Below, in pieces: positions 8,865-16,893 of a DNA stretch of 36,867 nucleotides (positions within the stretch are counted from its first letter, which is position 1; the number at the start of each line of letters is the position of its first letter). Below the pieces are notes generated by a model. The model made no database searches. It had not been told where the DNA came from and saw only the letters and a list, made by a program, of their open reading frames with translations. This DNA is from Gemmataceae bacterium (GTDB lineage: Bacteria; Planctomycetota; Planctomycetia; Gemmatales; Gemmataceae): positions 1-36,867 of the forward strand of contig SHZY01000052.1 in NCBI GenBank assembly GCA_009692065.1, read 5' to 3'. A program made the translations under genes and the position numbers.

Positions 8865-10274
8865 ATGGCTACAAATAACATCCTCACGCGCCGTACCTTC
8901 CTGCGAGACACTGCCGCCGGCATGGGCCTCGCTGCTCTTGCTACGTTGTCACACGCGCAACCCAGCCGTTCTAATCGCCAGGGCCAACCCGGCGCCATTC
9001 AGCCGCACCTGCCTGTCAAGGCGAAGCGTGTCATCTGGCTGTACATGGCCGGCGGGATGTCGCATCTGGAGAGTTGGGATCCCAAGCCGCGTTTGCGGGC
9101 GATGGATGGGCAGCCGATGCCGACTTCGTTCACGGCCGGGCAGCCGATCGCGCAGCTTCAGGGGGCTCAGCTGCGCTGCTTCGCGCCGCAGCATGCGTTT
9201 CGGCGGTTTGGCCAATCGGGGCAGGAGATCGCGGAGATATTTCCGCATATCGGCTCGATCGCCGACGACATCTGCATCGTCCGCTCGCTCAAGACCGACG
9301 CGATCAACCACGATCCGGCCCACACCTTCATGAACACGGGCACCACCATCTCCGGCCGGCCTGCGATGGGCTCGTGGCTCTCCTACGGCCTGGGCAACGA
9401 GGCCGAAGACCTGCCCGGCTTCTGCGTGCTCACCTCCTCGGGGCGCTATGGCCAATCGCAACCAATAGCGCAGCGGCAATGGCACTCGGGCTTTCTGCCG
9501 TCGCGACATCAGGGCATTCACCTGCGCGGCACCGGCGATCCGGTCCTTTACCTGACCAACCCGCAAGGCATCGATCAAGAACGGCAGCGCGACGTCGTCG
9601 ATGCGGTGCAGCAGCTCAACCGCCTGCAAGACGGCGTCGTCGATGATCCCGAAATCGCCACGCGCATCAGCCAGTACGAGATGGCATTCCGCATGCAGAC
9701 CTCCGTGCCGGCCCTGCGTGATTTCTCGCAGGAATCGCAGCGAGTGCTCGACACCTACGGCATCCGCGGGGCCGACGGCTCCTTTGGCGCCAACTGCCTG
9801 ATGGCGCGCCGCCTGGCCGAGCGAGGCGTGCGCTTCATCCAACTTTACCATCGCGACTGGGACCATCACGGCTCCGTCAAGGATCACATGCGCGGCAGCG
9901 CTGCGGAGGTCGATCAGGCCACGGCCGCCCTTGTCAAGGACCTGAAAGCTCGCGGGATGCTCGACGACACGCTGATCGTCTTCGGCAGCGAGTTTGGCCG
10001 CACGCCGATGGCACAGGGCAACGGTCGCGATCATCACATGAAGGGCTTCTCGATGTGGCTGGCCGGCGCCGGCATCAAGCCGGGCTTCCACTTCGGCGCC
10101 ACCGACGAGCTGGGCTACAATGCCGCCGAGAACATCGTGACGGTGCACGACCTGCACGCGACGATGCTGAACTTGCTGGGGATCGATCACCTGCGGCTGA
10201 CGTTCCGCTTCCAAAGCCGCGATTTTCGGTTGACGGATGTGAGCGGGAATGTGGTGAATGAGATTTTGGCTTGA
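8865..10274 (+). CDS. Secreted DUF1501 protein paired with PSD1
   Basis: The 469-residue DUF1501 protein has a twin-arginine signal (LTRRTFLRDTAAGMGLAALA, about residues 7-26, ending near SHAQ). Landmarks are YMAGGMSHLESWDPKPRLR, DAINHDPAHTFMNTG, RDWDHHGSVKDHM and FGSEFGRTPMAQGNGRDHH. The final GRDHH varies from the GRDHW of the other two copies. It lies 79 bp after the PSCyt1/PSD1 gene on the same strand with AGAGGA upstream, the standard planctomycete pairing and probably one operon. Both products should be exported and may form a complex. The activity is unknown; a hydrolase-type fold is inferred from the family. Confidence 0.9.
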   Translation: MATNNILTRRTFLRDTAAGMGLAALATLSHAQPSRSNRQGQPGAIQPHLPVKAKRVIWLYMAGGMSHLESWDPKPRLRAMDGQPMPTSFTAGQPIAQLQGAQLRCFAPQHAFRRFGQSGQEIAEIFPHIGSIADDICIVRSLKTDAINHDPAHTFMNTGTTISGRPAMGSWLSYGLGNEAEDLPGFCVLTSSGRYGQSQPIAQRQWHSGFLPSRHQGIHLRGTGDPVLYLTNPQGIDQERQRDVVDAVQQLNRLQDGVVDDPEIATRISQYEMAFRMQTSVPALRDFSQESQRVLDTYGIRGADGSFGANCLMARRLAERGVRFIQLYHRDWDHHGSVKDHMRGSAAEVDQATAALVKDLKARGMLDDTLIVFGSEFGRTPMAQGNGRDHHMKGFSMWLAGAGIKPGFHFGATDELGYNAAENIVTVHDLHATMLNLLGIDHLRLTFRFQSRDFRLTDVSGNVVNEILA

Positions 10275-10281
10275 TTTGTTT

Positions 10282-10321
10282 TCGTTTAGCGCCCGCGTGG
10301 CGTCATGCGAGCGCTAAACGA
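10282..10321 (+). repeat. TTAGCGC-family interspersed palindrome, copy 2
   Basis: Arms TCGTTTAGCGCCCGC (10282-10296) and GCGAGCGCTAAACGA (10307-10321) pair at 14 of 15 positions around the loop GTGGCGTCAT. It sits between the convergent DUF1501 and accC genes, 7 bp and 8 bp from their stops, and may serve as a shared terminator. Confidence 0.85.
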
Positions 10322-10329
10322 GGATGGGT

Positions 10330-11682
10330 TCAACTCTTTTGCTGCAACCAAGTCCGTTCGATAAACGTCGTATCGACGCGCCCTTCGATGAACGCGTTAT
10401 TCTGCATGATCTCGCGGTGGATCGGGATCGTCGTCTTGATGCCTTCGACGACGAACTCGCTCAAGGCGCGTTTCATGCAGGCGATTGCTTCCGCACGTGT
10501 CGGTTGCCAAACGAGGAGCTTGGCGATCATCGAATCGTAGTTGTGCGGGACGCGGTAGCCCTGGCAGACGTGGGTGTCGAGGCGGATGCCTGGGCCGCCG
10601 GGGGGTTGCCAGCGCGTGATGGTGCCGGCGGTGGCGCGGAAGTTGTTCGCGGGGTCCTCGGCATTGATGCGGCACTCGATGGCGTGGCCGCGGTGGGTGA
10701 TGTCTTTTTGGGTGAACGACAACTTCTCGCCGGCGGCGATGCGGATTTGCTGCTTGATCAAGTCGATGCCGGTTACGAGTTCGGTCACCGGGTGTTCGAC
10801 CTGGATGCGGGCGTTGACTTCGATGAAGTAGAAGTTATTGTCCTTGTCGAGCAGGAATTCGCACGTGCCCGCGTTGTAGTAGCCTGCTTCTTTTGCCAGG
10901 CGGACGGCGCACTCGCAGATTTTTTGCCTGACAGCTTCCGGCAAGTTCGGCGCCGCTGATTCCTCGACGAGCTTCTGATGGCGGCGCTGCAAGGAGCAAT
11001 CGCGTTCGTAGAGGTGAACGACGTTGCCATGCCGATCGCCCAGGAGCTGGATTTCGATGTGGCGTGGCTGTTCGATGTACTTCTCGATGTAGACACTGCC
11101 GTCCTTGAAGGCGCTCTCGGCTTCCTGCACCGCGGCGTGCAGACCGGACTTGAGGCTGATGTCGTTGCGTGCGACGCGCATGCCGCGCCCGCCGCCGCCG
11201 GCTGCGGCCTTGATGAGAACGGGATAGCCCATCTCCTGCGCGACGCTCATGGCTTGCGATTCGTCGGTGATTAGTCCGGCGCTGCCTGGCACGACAGGCA
11301 CGTTGGCCTGCTTGGCGAGTTTGCGGGCTTCGTTCTTGTTGCCCAGCCGGCGCATGGCGTCTTCGGAGGGGCCGATGAATTCGATCTTGCACGCCCGGCA
11401 AACCTCGGCGAAGTGCGCGTTTTCTGAGAGAAAGCCATAGCCCGGATGGATCGCCTGCACGTTGGCAACCTCGGCGGCGCTGATGATGCGGGCGATCTTG
11501 AGGTAGCTATCGCCGGCGAGCGCGGGACCGATGCAAATGGCCTGGTCCGCGTATTGCAGATAGGGGGCGCCGCGGTCCGCCTCGCTGAAGACGGCGACGA
11601 CCTCGATGCCGAGGTCGCGGCATGCCCGAATCACGCGTAGAGCAATTTCGCCACGATTGGCGACGAGGATGCGTTGAAACAT
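10330..11682 (-). CDS. accC: Acetyl-CoA carboxylase, biotin carboxylase subunit
   Basis: The 450-residue ATP-grasp enzyme carboxylates biotin on AccB using ATP and bicarbonate, the first half-reaction of malonyl-CoA synthesis. It opens with the family start [20 protein letters not shown]. The glycine-rich ATP loop [13 protein letters not shown] is near residue 163. [33 protein letters not shown] (Mg/ATP Glu and Asn ligands plus the catalytic Arg) and the biotin carboxylase C-domain end are all present. Length matches E. coli AccC (449). It follows accB on the same strand across a 73-bp gap filled by a large palindrome. No clear Shine-Dalgarno precedes its ATG. Confidence 0.97.
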   Translation of the reverse strand: MFQRILVANRGEIALRVIRACRDLGIEVVAVFSEADRGAPYLQYADQAICIGPALAGDSYLKIARIISAAEVANVQAIHPGYGFLSENAHFAEVCRACKIEFIGPSEDAMRRLGNKNEARKLAKQANVPVVPGSAGLITDESQAMSVAQEMGYPVLIKAAAGGGGRGMRVARNDISLKSGLHAAVQEAESAFKDGSVYIEKYIEQPRHIEIQLLGDRHGNVVHLYERDCSLQRRHQKLVEESAAPNLPEAVRQKICECAVRLAKEAGYYNAGTCEFLLDKDNNFYFIEVNARIQVEHPVTELVTGIDLIKQQIRIAAGEKLSFTQKDITHRGHAIECRINAEDPANNFRATAGTITRWQPPGGPGIRLDTHVCQGYRVPHNYDSMIAKLLVWQPTRAEAIACMKRALSEFVVEGIKTTIPIHREIMQNNAFIEGRVDTTFIERTWLQQKS

Positions 11683-11698
11683 AATTGGTTAGGTTGAC

Positions 11699-11752
11699 GC
11701 CCCGGAATGAGGTACTCCGAACCCCGGGGTTCGGAGTACCTCACCCCGGGGC
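11699..11752. repeat. 54-bp palindrome between accB and accC
   Basis: Positions 11699-11725 and 11726-11752 are reverse complements at 25 of 27 positions with no loop. The inner 34 bp (11709-11742) is a perfect palindrome with arm GAGGTACTCCGAACCCC. It fills most of the accB-accC gap. In mRNA it would form a very stable hairpin in the middle of the operon. Confidence 0.9.
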
Positions 11753-11755
11753 TTC

Positions 11756-12256
11756 TTAGGATGGATCGACGCGGAACAGGACTTCGCCGAACTCGACATA
11801 TTTGCTGTTCTCGACGAGGATTTCGACGATTACGCCGGTGCAGTTCGCCTGGATTTCGTTGTAGGTCTTCATGACCTCGACCTGGCCGACGACCTTGTTC
11901 GGCGTCACACGATCGCCGACCTTGACGTAAGGTGGCTCACCGGGCTTGGCTTGCGCATAGAAGGTGCCGACGGTCTCGCTCTTGATTTCGATGAGGTTCT
12001 TCTTGGCAGCCGCGGCCGCGGGCTTCGCATCCGACGCTGGAGTGCCGACCGACTGGCCGGCGGTCAGCAATGGAGCTGCGACCGGTACGGCAGCGGGCAC
12101 GACGACTGACGGTGCGGCTGCGCCTCGCCTCAGGCGCAAGTGCTGGTTGCCGTCGCGCAGGTAGATTTCGCTGAGATCGTGCTCAGTCATCAGCGCCACG
12201 AGAGATTCGACGGACTTCACGTCGAAAGGGCCAGTTTTTTTCACGTTGTTGGACAC
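11756..12256 (-). CDS. accB: Acetyl-CoA carboxylase, biotin carboxyl carrier protein
   Basis: The 166-residue BCCP carries biotin between the two carboxylase half-reactions. The N-terminal helix (SVESLVALMTEHDLSEIYLRDG) and an Ala/Pro-rich linker (about residues 48-92) precede a biotinyl domain with the thumb-like FYAQAKPGEPPYVKVGDRV. The biotinylation site reads EVMKTYNEI, with the acceptor Lys preserved; the usual sequence is EAMKxxNEI, so Ala is replaced by Val. The start is GTG at 12256-12254, supported by AGGAG 8 bp upstream. It is the first gene of an accB-accC unit. Confidence 0.95.
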   Translation of the reverse strand: MSNNVKKTGPFDVKSVESLVALMTEHDLSEIYLRDGNQHLRLRRGAAAPSVVVPAAVPVAAPLLTAGQSVGTPASDAKPAAAAAKKNLIEIKSETVGTFYAQAKPGEPPYVKVGDRVTPNKVVGQVEVMKTYNEIQANCTGVIVEILVENSKYVEFGEVLFRVDPS

Positions 12257-12312
12257 TTGGGGGCTCCTGGTATCTTCACCCGTGCCGGAGGCGCTGGGCT
12301 AAGCGAACACCT

Positions 12313-12403
12313 GTTGTGGCACGGTCTCCTGGCCGTGTCACCCTCTTGACCGAAGGTCTCCGTGCGTTCCAGGAGACCTACGGTCAGGAGACCGTGCCAC
12401 AAC
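12313..12403. repeat. Nested double palindrome upstream of accB
   Basis: The outer arms 12313-12336 and 12380-12403 match at 23 of 24 positions. Inside them a second inverted pair (12348-12361 and 12372-12385, with GGTCTCC/GGAGACC) partly overlaps the right outer arm. The element lies between the pepP-like stop at 12413 and the accB start at 12256, so it may end the upstream transcript or shape the accB leader. Confidence 0.8.
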
Positions 12404-12412
12404 GGAAAGGAA

Positions 12413-13534
12413 TCAAAACTCCACGATGCACTCATCCAGTTCGCGCGGGCAATGCGTCAACACCTCGGCGCCGTCCGGCGTGATGAGCACGTCATCCTCG
12501 ATGCGGACGCCGAACTCCTCTGGCAAATAGATGCCCGGCTCACAGGTCACCACCATGCCGGCTTCGAGCTTCACGTCCACGTTGGGCCGAAAGAACGGCG
12601 CCTCGTGGATCTGCAAGCCGAACCCGTGCCCAAGGCCGTGGTTGAACAACTCGCCGTAACCCTGCTCGGCGATGTAGCTGCGGGCGATCGTATCCACATC
12701 CTTGCTGGAGGCGCCGGGGCGCATGGCCGCGATGGCTCGGCGTTGCGCTTCCTTGACCACCGCGTGAACGGCGCGGAGCTTGTCGGTCGGCTTTCTTGCA
12801 GCTGGGAACGCTACATTGTTATTGGTCCAGAGAACGCGTGTCAAGTCGCTTTTGTAGAACGGCCCCTGTGCGCCCCAATCGACCAGGAGGATCGGGTTCT
12901 CGCTGATGGCGTGCAAACTCGGCGGCGCGTGGGGCAGCGCCGCTCTGGGACCAACGGCAACGATGGTCGGAAACGCCGTCTGTTTGCCGCCGGCTCGACG
13001 AACGTAACTTTCCATCGCATCCGTGAGCTCTTTCTCCGTGTCGCTGGGACGCAGGAGGGCGAGGAACATCGCGAACGCTTTCTCGGCAATCTTGATCGCG
13101 TCGCGGATCTGGGCGATCTCGCTCTCATCCTTGACTTGGCGGAATCTTTCGACGCGATCCTGGGCGGGCTTCCAATCGGTCGTCTTGACGCCATCGGCAA
13201 GCTTGTGGAACTCTGCAACGGTCAGGTGGCCGCTTTCGTAGCCAAGGCTGCGCGGCGCGAGTGCGGTCAACTGGGCGATGGTTGCATCGGATAGCGGCAG
13301 GGCAGGGCCGCGGATGAAGGCATCAAGCCCCGGGCATTCCTCGGCAATCTGCACGCGATAGCGTTCATCGCTGACGAGCAGCGTCTTGGACTTTTCTACG
13401 ATCAGATAGGTACTGTCACCGGAGAAGCCTGTCAGGTAGGTGACGTTGATCGGGTTGGTGACGAGTACGGCGTCGAGGCCTTCCTTCTTGACGGTTTGCC
13501 AAAGTCGTTGACGGCGTGAAGCAAAGACGGACAT
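12413..13534 (-). CDS. M24-family Xaa-Pro peptidase
   Basis: The 373-residue protein has a creatinase-like N-domain (LDAVLVTNPINVTYLTGFSGDS) and a pita-bread metallopeptidase C-domain. The dinuclear metal ligands are visible: Asp in LVDWG and in YKSDLTR, His in NHGLGHGFGLQIHE, Glu in TCEPGIYL and Glu in VRIEDDVLIT. It should cleave N-terminal residues before proline in the cytoplasm. I used the ATG at 13534, with GAGGG about 10 bp upstream; an earlier in-frame ATG at 13567 would add 11 residues unlike the family. It lies between the CNT transporter and accB on the same strand. Confidence 0.92.
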   Translation of the reverse strand: MSVFASRRQRLWQTVKKEGLDAVLVTNPINVTYLTGFSGDSTYLIVEKSKTLLVSDERYRVQIAEECPGLDAFIRGPALPLSDATIAQLTALAPRSLGYESGHLTVAEFHKLADGVKTTDWKPAQDRVERFRQVKDESEIAQIRDAIKIAEKAFAMFLALLRPSDTEKELTDAMESYVRRAGGKQTAFPTIVAVGPRAALPHAPPSLHAISENPILLVDWGAQGPFYKSDLTRVLWTNNNVAFPAARKPTDKLRAVHAVVKEAQRRAIAAMRPGASSKDVDTIARSYIAEQGYGELFNHGLGHGFGLQIHEAPFFRPNVDVKLEAGMVVTCEPGIYLPEEFGVRIEDDVLITPDGAEVLTHCPRELDECIVEF

Positions 13535-13604
13535 GCAGGGTTTCCCTCGAAGCCTCAGGATGAGCACTGCGATTCCTGGGGGTTGTTATACGTAAACGTT
13601 GGCG

Positions 13605-15011
13605 TCAATCATCAATCAAGATGCCCGCGATGCACGCATTAAGAATGGTTGCCAGGAAGCCGACGTACAGGGCTCGCAAGCCGAATCTCGCCAGATCGGG
13701 GCGGCGCTCGGGCGCCATCGCGCCGATGCCGCCGAGCTGGATGCCGATGGAGCCGAAGTTTGCGAAGCCGGTCAACGCAAAAGTCGCCAGGATTTGCGAT
13801 CGTCTACTGATCAGCTGGTTCGCGGCCACCAATTGCTGCAGCTCGCGGTAGGCGACGAATTCGTTCAAGGCCAGCTTGGTGCCGAGCAGGTTGCCGACAT
13901 CGAAAATCTCATTCCCTTCGATGCCCATCAGAAAAGCAAGCGGCGCGAACATGTAGGAAAAGGCAAGCTTCAAGGAGAGCGGCTGGCCATCGATGCCGAT
14001 CGGTACCAACCCGAGCAAAAAGTCAAACATGGCGAGAAATGCGAGAAACGCAATCAGCATGGCGGCGACGTTGAAGGCGAGATACATGCCATCGGACGCC
14101 CCCGCGGCGGCAGCGTCGATGACGTTGCGGTGGGGCACAACCGGATCGGTCTTGACGGCCCCGCGAGTTTCGGGCACTTCTGTTTCGGGCATGAACAACT
14201 TGGACAGATAGAGGGCGCCCGGTGCGGCCATCACGCAGGTTGCGAGGATGCTGACCTGATCTGCTCCCATGCCGATGTAAACGCCCATCAGCGCGCCCGA
14301 AATGTGGGCCATGCCGCTGACCATCATCGAAAATAGCTCCGATTGCGTCATCTTGGCGATGAAGGGCCGAATGATCAACGGGGCCTCGGTCTGCCCCATG
14401 AAAACGTTGGCGGCCGAGGTCAGCGACTCCGCCCCGCTGGTCCCCATCAGCACCATCATGCCGCGGGCGAAAATCCGCACCACCCACTGCAAGATACCCA
14501 GGTAGTACATCACGGTGAAAAAGGAGGAGACGAAGATAATCACTGGCAGACCTGCGAACGCGAAGATGAAACCGCGGCCGGGGCCGAATACCGCCTCGGC
14601 CTCCCTGGGATCGGCAAGTGGACCGAAAACGAAGGTGGAGCCGGCGGACGTGAAGTCCATGAACTTCTTGACGCCGTCCGCGATGGCGTGGAAGAACTCG
14701 TACCCTGGACGCAGGCCGTCGGGATAACCTTCCAGGCCGTGGATCGTGAACTTGAGCGTGAACCAGGCAAGAAACCATTGCAGCGCGAAGCCGCCCAGCA
14801 GCGTGCGCCAGCTGAGCGTCCGCAGGTTGGCCGAGAACATCGCGACCAGGCCAAGGATGCAGAACATGCCGGCGCAGGCTTGCCCGCGCGGGCCAATCGT
14901 CTGGCGCAGAGCATACGCGGCGAAGCCGAGGAGGAGTACGCCAGTCGCGATGCCGATGCGCCAGGATAGCGGCGTCGAAGCAACGGGTGATTGGACGTCC
15001 GTGTCGGACAT
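13605..15011 (-). CDS. CNT-family nucleoside transporter (NupC-like)
   Basis: This 468-residue polytopic membrane protein belongs to the concentrative nucleoside transporter family. Family features are GQTEAPLIIRPFIAKMTQSE (substrate and ion site), SGMAHISGALMGVYIGMGAD, GIEGNEIFDVGNLLGTKLALNEFVAY and the C-terminal TGFANFGSIGIQLGGIGAMAPERR. It imports nucleosides with H+ or Na+; which ion cannot be told here. The ATG at 15011 has GGAGGG only a few bases upstream. An extended open frame to 15281 runs through a palindromic repeat and is not credible as coding. Confidence 0.93.
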   Translation of the reverse strand: MSDTDVQSPVASTPLSWRIGIATGVLLLGFAAYALRQTIGPRGQACAGMFCILGLVAMFSANLRTLSWRTLLGGFALQWFLAWFTLKFTIHGLEGYPDGLRPGYEFFHAIADGVKKFMDFTSAGSTFVFGPLADPREAEAVFGPGRGFIFAFAGLPVIIFVSSFFTVMYYLGILQWVVRIFARGMMVLMGTSGAESLTSAANVFMGQTEAPLIIRPFIAKMTQSELFSMMVSGMAHISGALMGVYIGMGADQVSILATCVMAAPGALYLSKLFMPETEVPETRGAVKTDPVVPHRNVIDAAAAGASDGMYLAFNVAAMLIAFLAFLAMFDFLLGLVPIGIDGQPLSLKLAFSYMFAPLAFLMGIEGNEIFDVGNLLGTKLALNEFVAYRELQQLVAANQLISRRSQILATFALTGFANFGSIGIQLGGIGAMAPERRPDLARFGLRALYVGFLATILNACIAGILIDD

Positions 15012-15022
15012 GATCCCTCCGC

Positions 15023-15069
15023 CAAGCCCCAGGATGAGTCCGCCGCAGGCGGACTCATCCTGGGGCTTG
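15023..15069. repeat. Perfect 22-bp palindrome between divergent genes
   Basis: Arms 15023-15044 and 15048-15069 are perfect reverse complements around the 3-nt loop GCA. It sits 11 bp upstream of the CNT transporter start, so it would lie in or beside that promoter. An element at a gene start is less easily explained as a terminator. Confidence 0.9.
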
Positions 15070-15194
15070 CGCACAGAATGATCGACACCGCCGCGGAACG
15101 CAAGGTTTTTTTCCGACAATACCATCCCGCATTGACACGAAACCTTGATTTGTGGCACCTTGGGGCATCCCCGTGCAGCAAGGAGGCCCCGCCG

Positions 15195-16844
15195 GTGCGG
15201 CAACTCGAACAAGCTGAGCAAGCCACGCAGATCGCCATCAAGTACGCCGAAGTGCAAACGGCGGCGCATGCGCCAACGCATCTGTTCGGCTGGCTGCCGA
15301 TCATCTGGTCGCGCGTGCTATTCGGCGGAGCGCCGGTTGAGCCGACAACGTGGCGCTGGCGGCCCTGCGCCGCGATTTTTCTGCTGTCCGGCATCTTACT
15401 CTATCCGTGCGTTTCCTTTCATCTTTTTGAGCCCGACGAGGGACGTTACGCACAGATTCCCTTCGAGATGCTGACCTCCGGCGAATTGATCGTGCCCACG
15501 CTGCAAGGGGAGCCGTACCTCGACAAGCCGCCGCTGTTCTACTGGCTGGTCATGATGTCGTATTCGCTGTTCGGATTTCATGACGGTGCCGCCCGCTTGG
15601 TCCCCGCGCTCGCGATGCACGCGACGGTGTTGCTGACCTACGTCCTGGGCCGGCGGATGGTCGGCGAGCGCTCGGCTTTCTGGGGAGCGCTGTTGCTGAC
15701 GGTATCGCCGATCTTCCTCGGCATCGGCCGGCTGCTGGTGCTCGACGGCTTGCTGGCGTTGTGGATCACGCTGGCGCTGCTGGCGGCCTACGTCGCCCAA
15801 TCGGGAACGCGATTGCAGCGTGGCTGGTGGTTCGTCGCTGCGTTGGCGTGCGGCCTCGGCGTGTTGACGAAGGGACCGGTCGCCGTCGTGCTCGTGTTGA
15901 TGCCGCTGCTTGTGAATCGCTGGTTCACCCGGGAGGGCGAGGCTCCTGCCGAGCCACACGCCGCACCGGAATCTCGGCTCGGCGGAAGCCTCGCCCTCCC
16001 GCCGAACGCCCTCCGTGTCGCAGCGCCGATCTCCTGCCGAGCATGGACCGGCTTCGTCGGCGTCGTCCTGGCCGTCAACTTGCCGTGGTATGTCGCCGTG
16101 TGCGTGCAGCGGCCGGAATTTGTGCGTCACTTCCTTTGGCAACACCATGTCCAGCGCTTCGTCGAGCCATTCGATCACGTGCGGCCCGTGTGGTTTTACT
16201 TGCCGATTCTGCTGTATGGATTGCTGCCGATAGTTCTGCTGGCCTGGCCCATCGCGCGATTTTTGACATCGACGCGCACGCAGGAATCGTCACAGCGCTG
16301 CCCGGCGCTGGGCTATTTGCTTCTCGCCGGCGGCTGGTGCGTGTTCTTTTTTTCACTCGCGGGCAGCAAGCTGCCGACCTATATCTTGCCTGCTTTTCCG
16401 GTGTTGTGTCTGGCACTTGGCTGTTTCATTGCGCGGACCGATTGGCGAAAGTCGCGTTGGGTGTTTGCCCTGGTCGCGATCGCCTGGCTTGTGCAGGCGG
16501 CAGCGAATCAGATTGCGGTTCCTGCGTACGCCCGGTCGCGTGCGCCGATGAGCGATTTCGAGGCGATGCGCGAGCGATGCGGCGATCGAAGCGTGCCCGT
16601 CGTGTGCTTCCCGCGCAACATTGATTCGGTCGCCTTCTATGTGGGACGGAGTGATTTCCGCACGTTCCGCAGCAAGGGGATCGATGAATTGGTGCGTGAA
16701 CTGGACCGACATCCGCGCACCGTCGTCCTGTTCGGTCATCGCAACTCGCCGGAAACGCTTGCACGGCATCTGCCGCCGCACCTGCGCATGGTGGATCGTC
16801 GCCCGATGGGGCTTTGTGAATCGGCAATTATCGAACGGAACTGA
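15195..16844 (+). CDS. GT39/ArnT-like membrane glycosyltransferase
   Basis: The 549-residue protein resembles dolichyl-phosphate-mannose/ArnT-type glycosyltransferases, which move a sugar from a polyprenyl phosphate donor outside the cytoplasmic membrane. The first periplasmic loop holds the family signature FEPDEGRYAQIPFEML with the catalytic Asp/Glu pair, followed by LDKPPLFYW. About ten to twelve hydrophobic segments follow, then a small soluble C-domain. The GTG at 15195 is supported by AAGGAGG at 15180-15186. A longer open frame from 14991 runs through a palindrome and is rejected. The loop at about residues 248-275 contains a Gly/Glu/Ala/Pro-rich stretch encoded by near-symmetric DNA (15930-16005), which may be a repeat inserted in frame. 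Acceptor unknown. Confidence 0.88.
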   Translation: MRQLEQAEQATQIAIKYAEVQTAAHAPTHLFGWLPIIWSRVLFGGAPVEPTTWRWRPCAAIFLLSGILLYPCVSFHLFEPDEGRYAQIPFEMLTSGELIVPTLQGEPYLDKPPLFYWLVMMSYSLFGFHDGAARLVPALAMHATVLLTYVLGRRMVGERSAFWGALLLTVSPIFLGIGRLLVLDGLLALWITLALLAAYVAQSGTRLQRGWWFVAALACGLGVLTKGPVAVVLVLMPLLVNRWFTREGEAPAEPHAAPESRLGGSLALPPNALRVAAPISCRAWTGFVGVVLAVNLPWYVAVCVQRPEFVRHFLWQHHVQRFVEPFDHVRPVWFYLPILLYGLLPIVLLAWPIARFLTSTRTQESSQRCPALGYLLLAGGWCVFFFSLAGSKLPTYILPAFPVLCLALGCFIARTDWRKSRWVFALVAIAWLVQAAANQIAVPAYARSRAPMSDFEAMRERCGDRSVPVVCFPRNIDSVAFYVGRSDFRTFRSKGIDELVRELDRHPRTVVLFGHRNSPETLARHLPPHLRMVDRRPMGLCESAIIERN

Positions 16845-16893
16845 GCCCGACGCGCAAGCAAGGAATGGGTTTCCTTGCTTGCGCGTCGGGCTC
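16843..16893. terminator. Perfect 23-bp hairpin between convergent genes
   Basis: Arms 16843-16865 and 16871-16893 pair perfectly around TGGGT. The left arm overlaps the glycosyltransferase stop codon and the right arm overlaps the T2SF stop (16892-16894). It probably stops transcription from both directions. Confidence 0.85.

Noticed and set aside
15012..15281. N-terminal extension of the CNT transporter, and the matching plus-strand extension of the glycosyltransferase from 14991
   Set aside because: Both run through the perfect palindrome at 15023-15069, and both genes have well-spaced Shine-Dalgarno sites at later starts.
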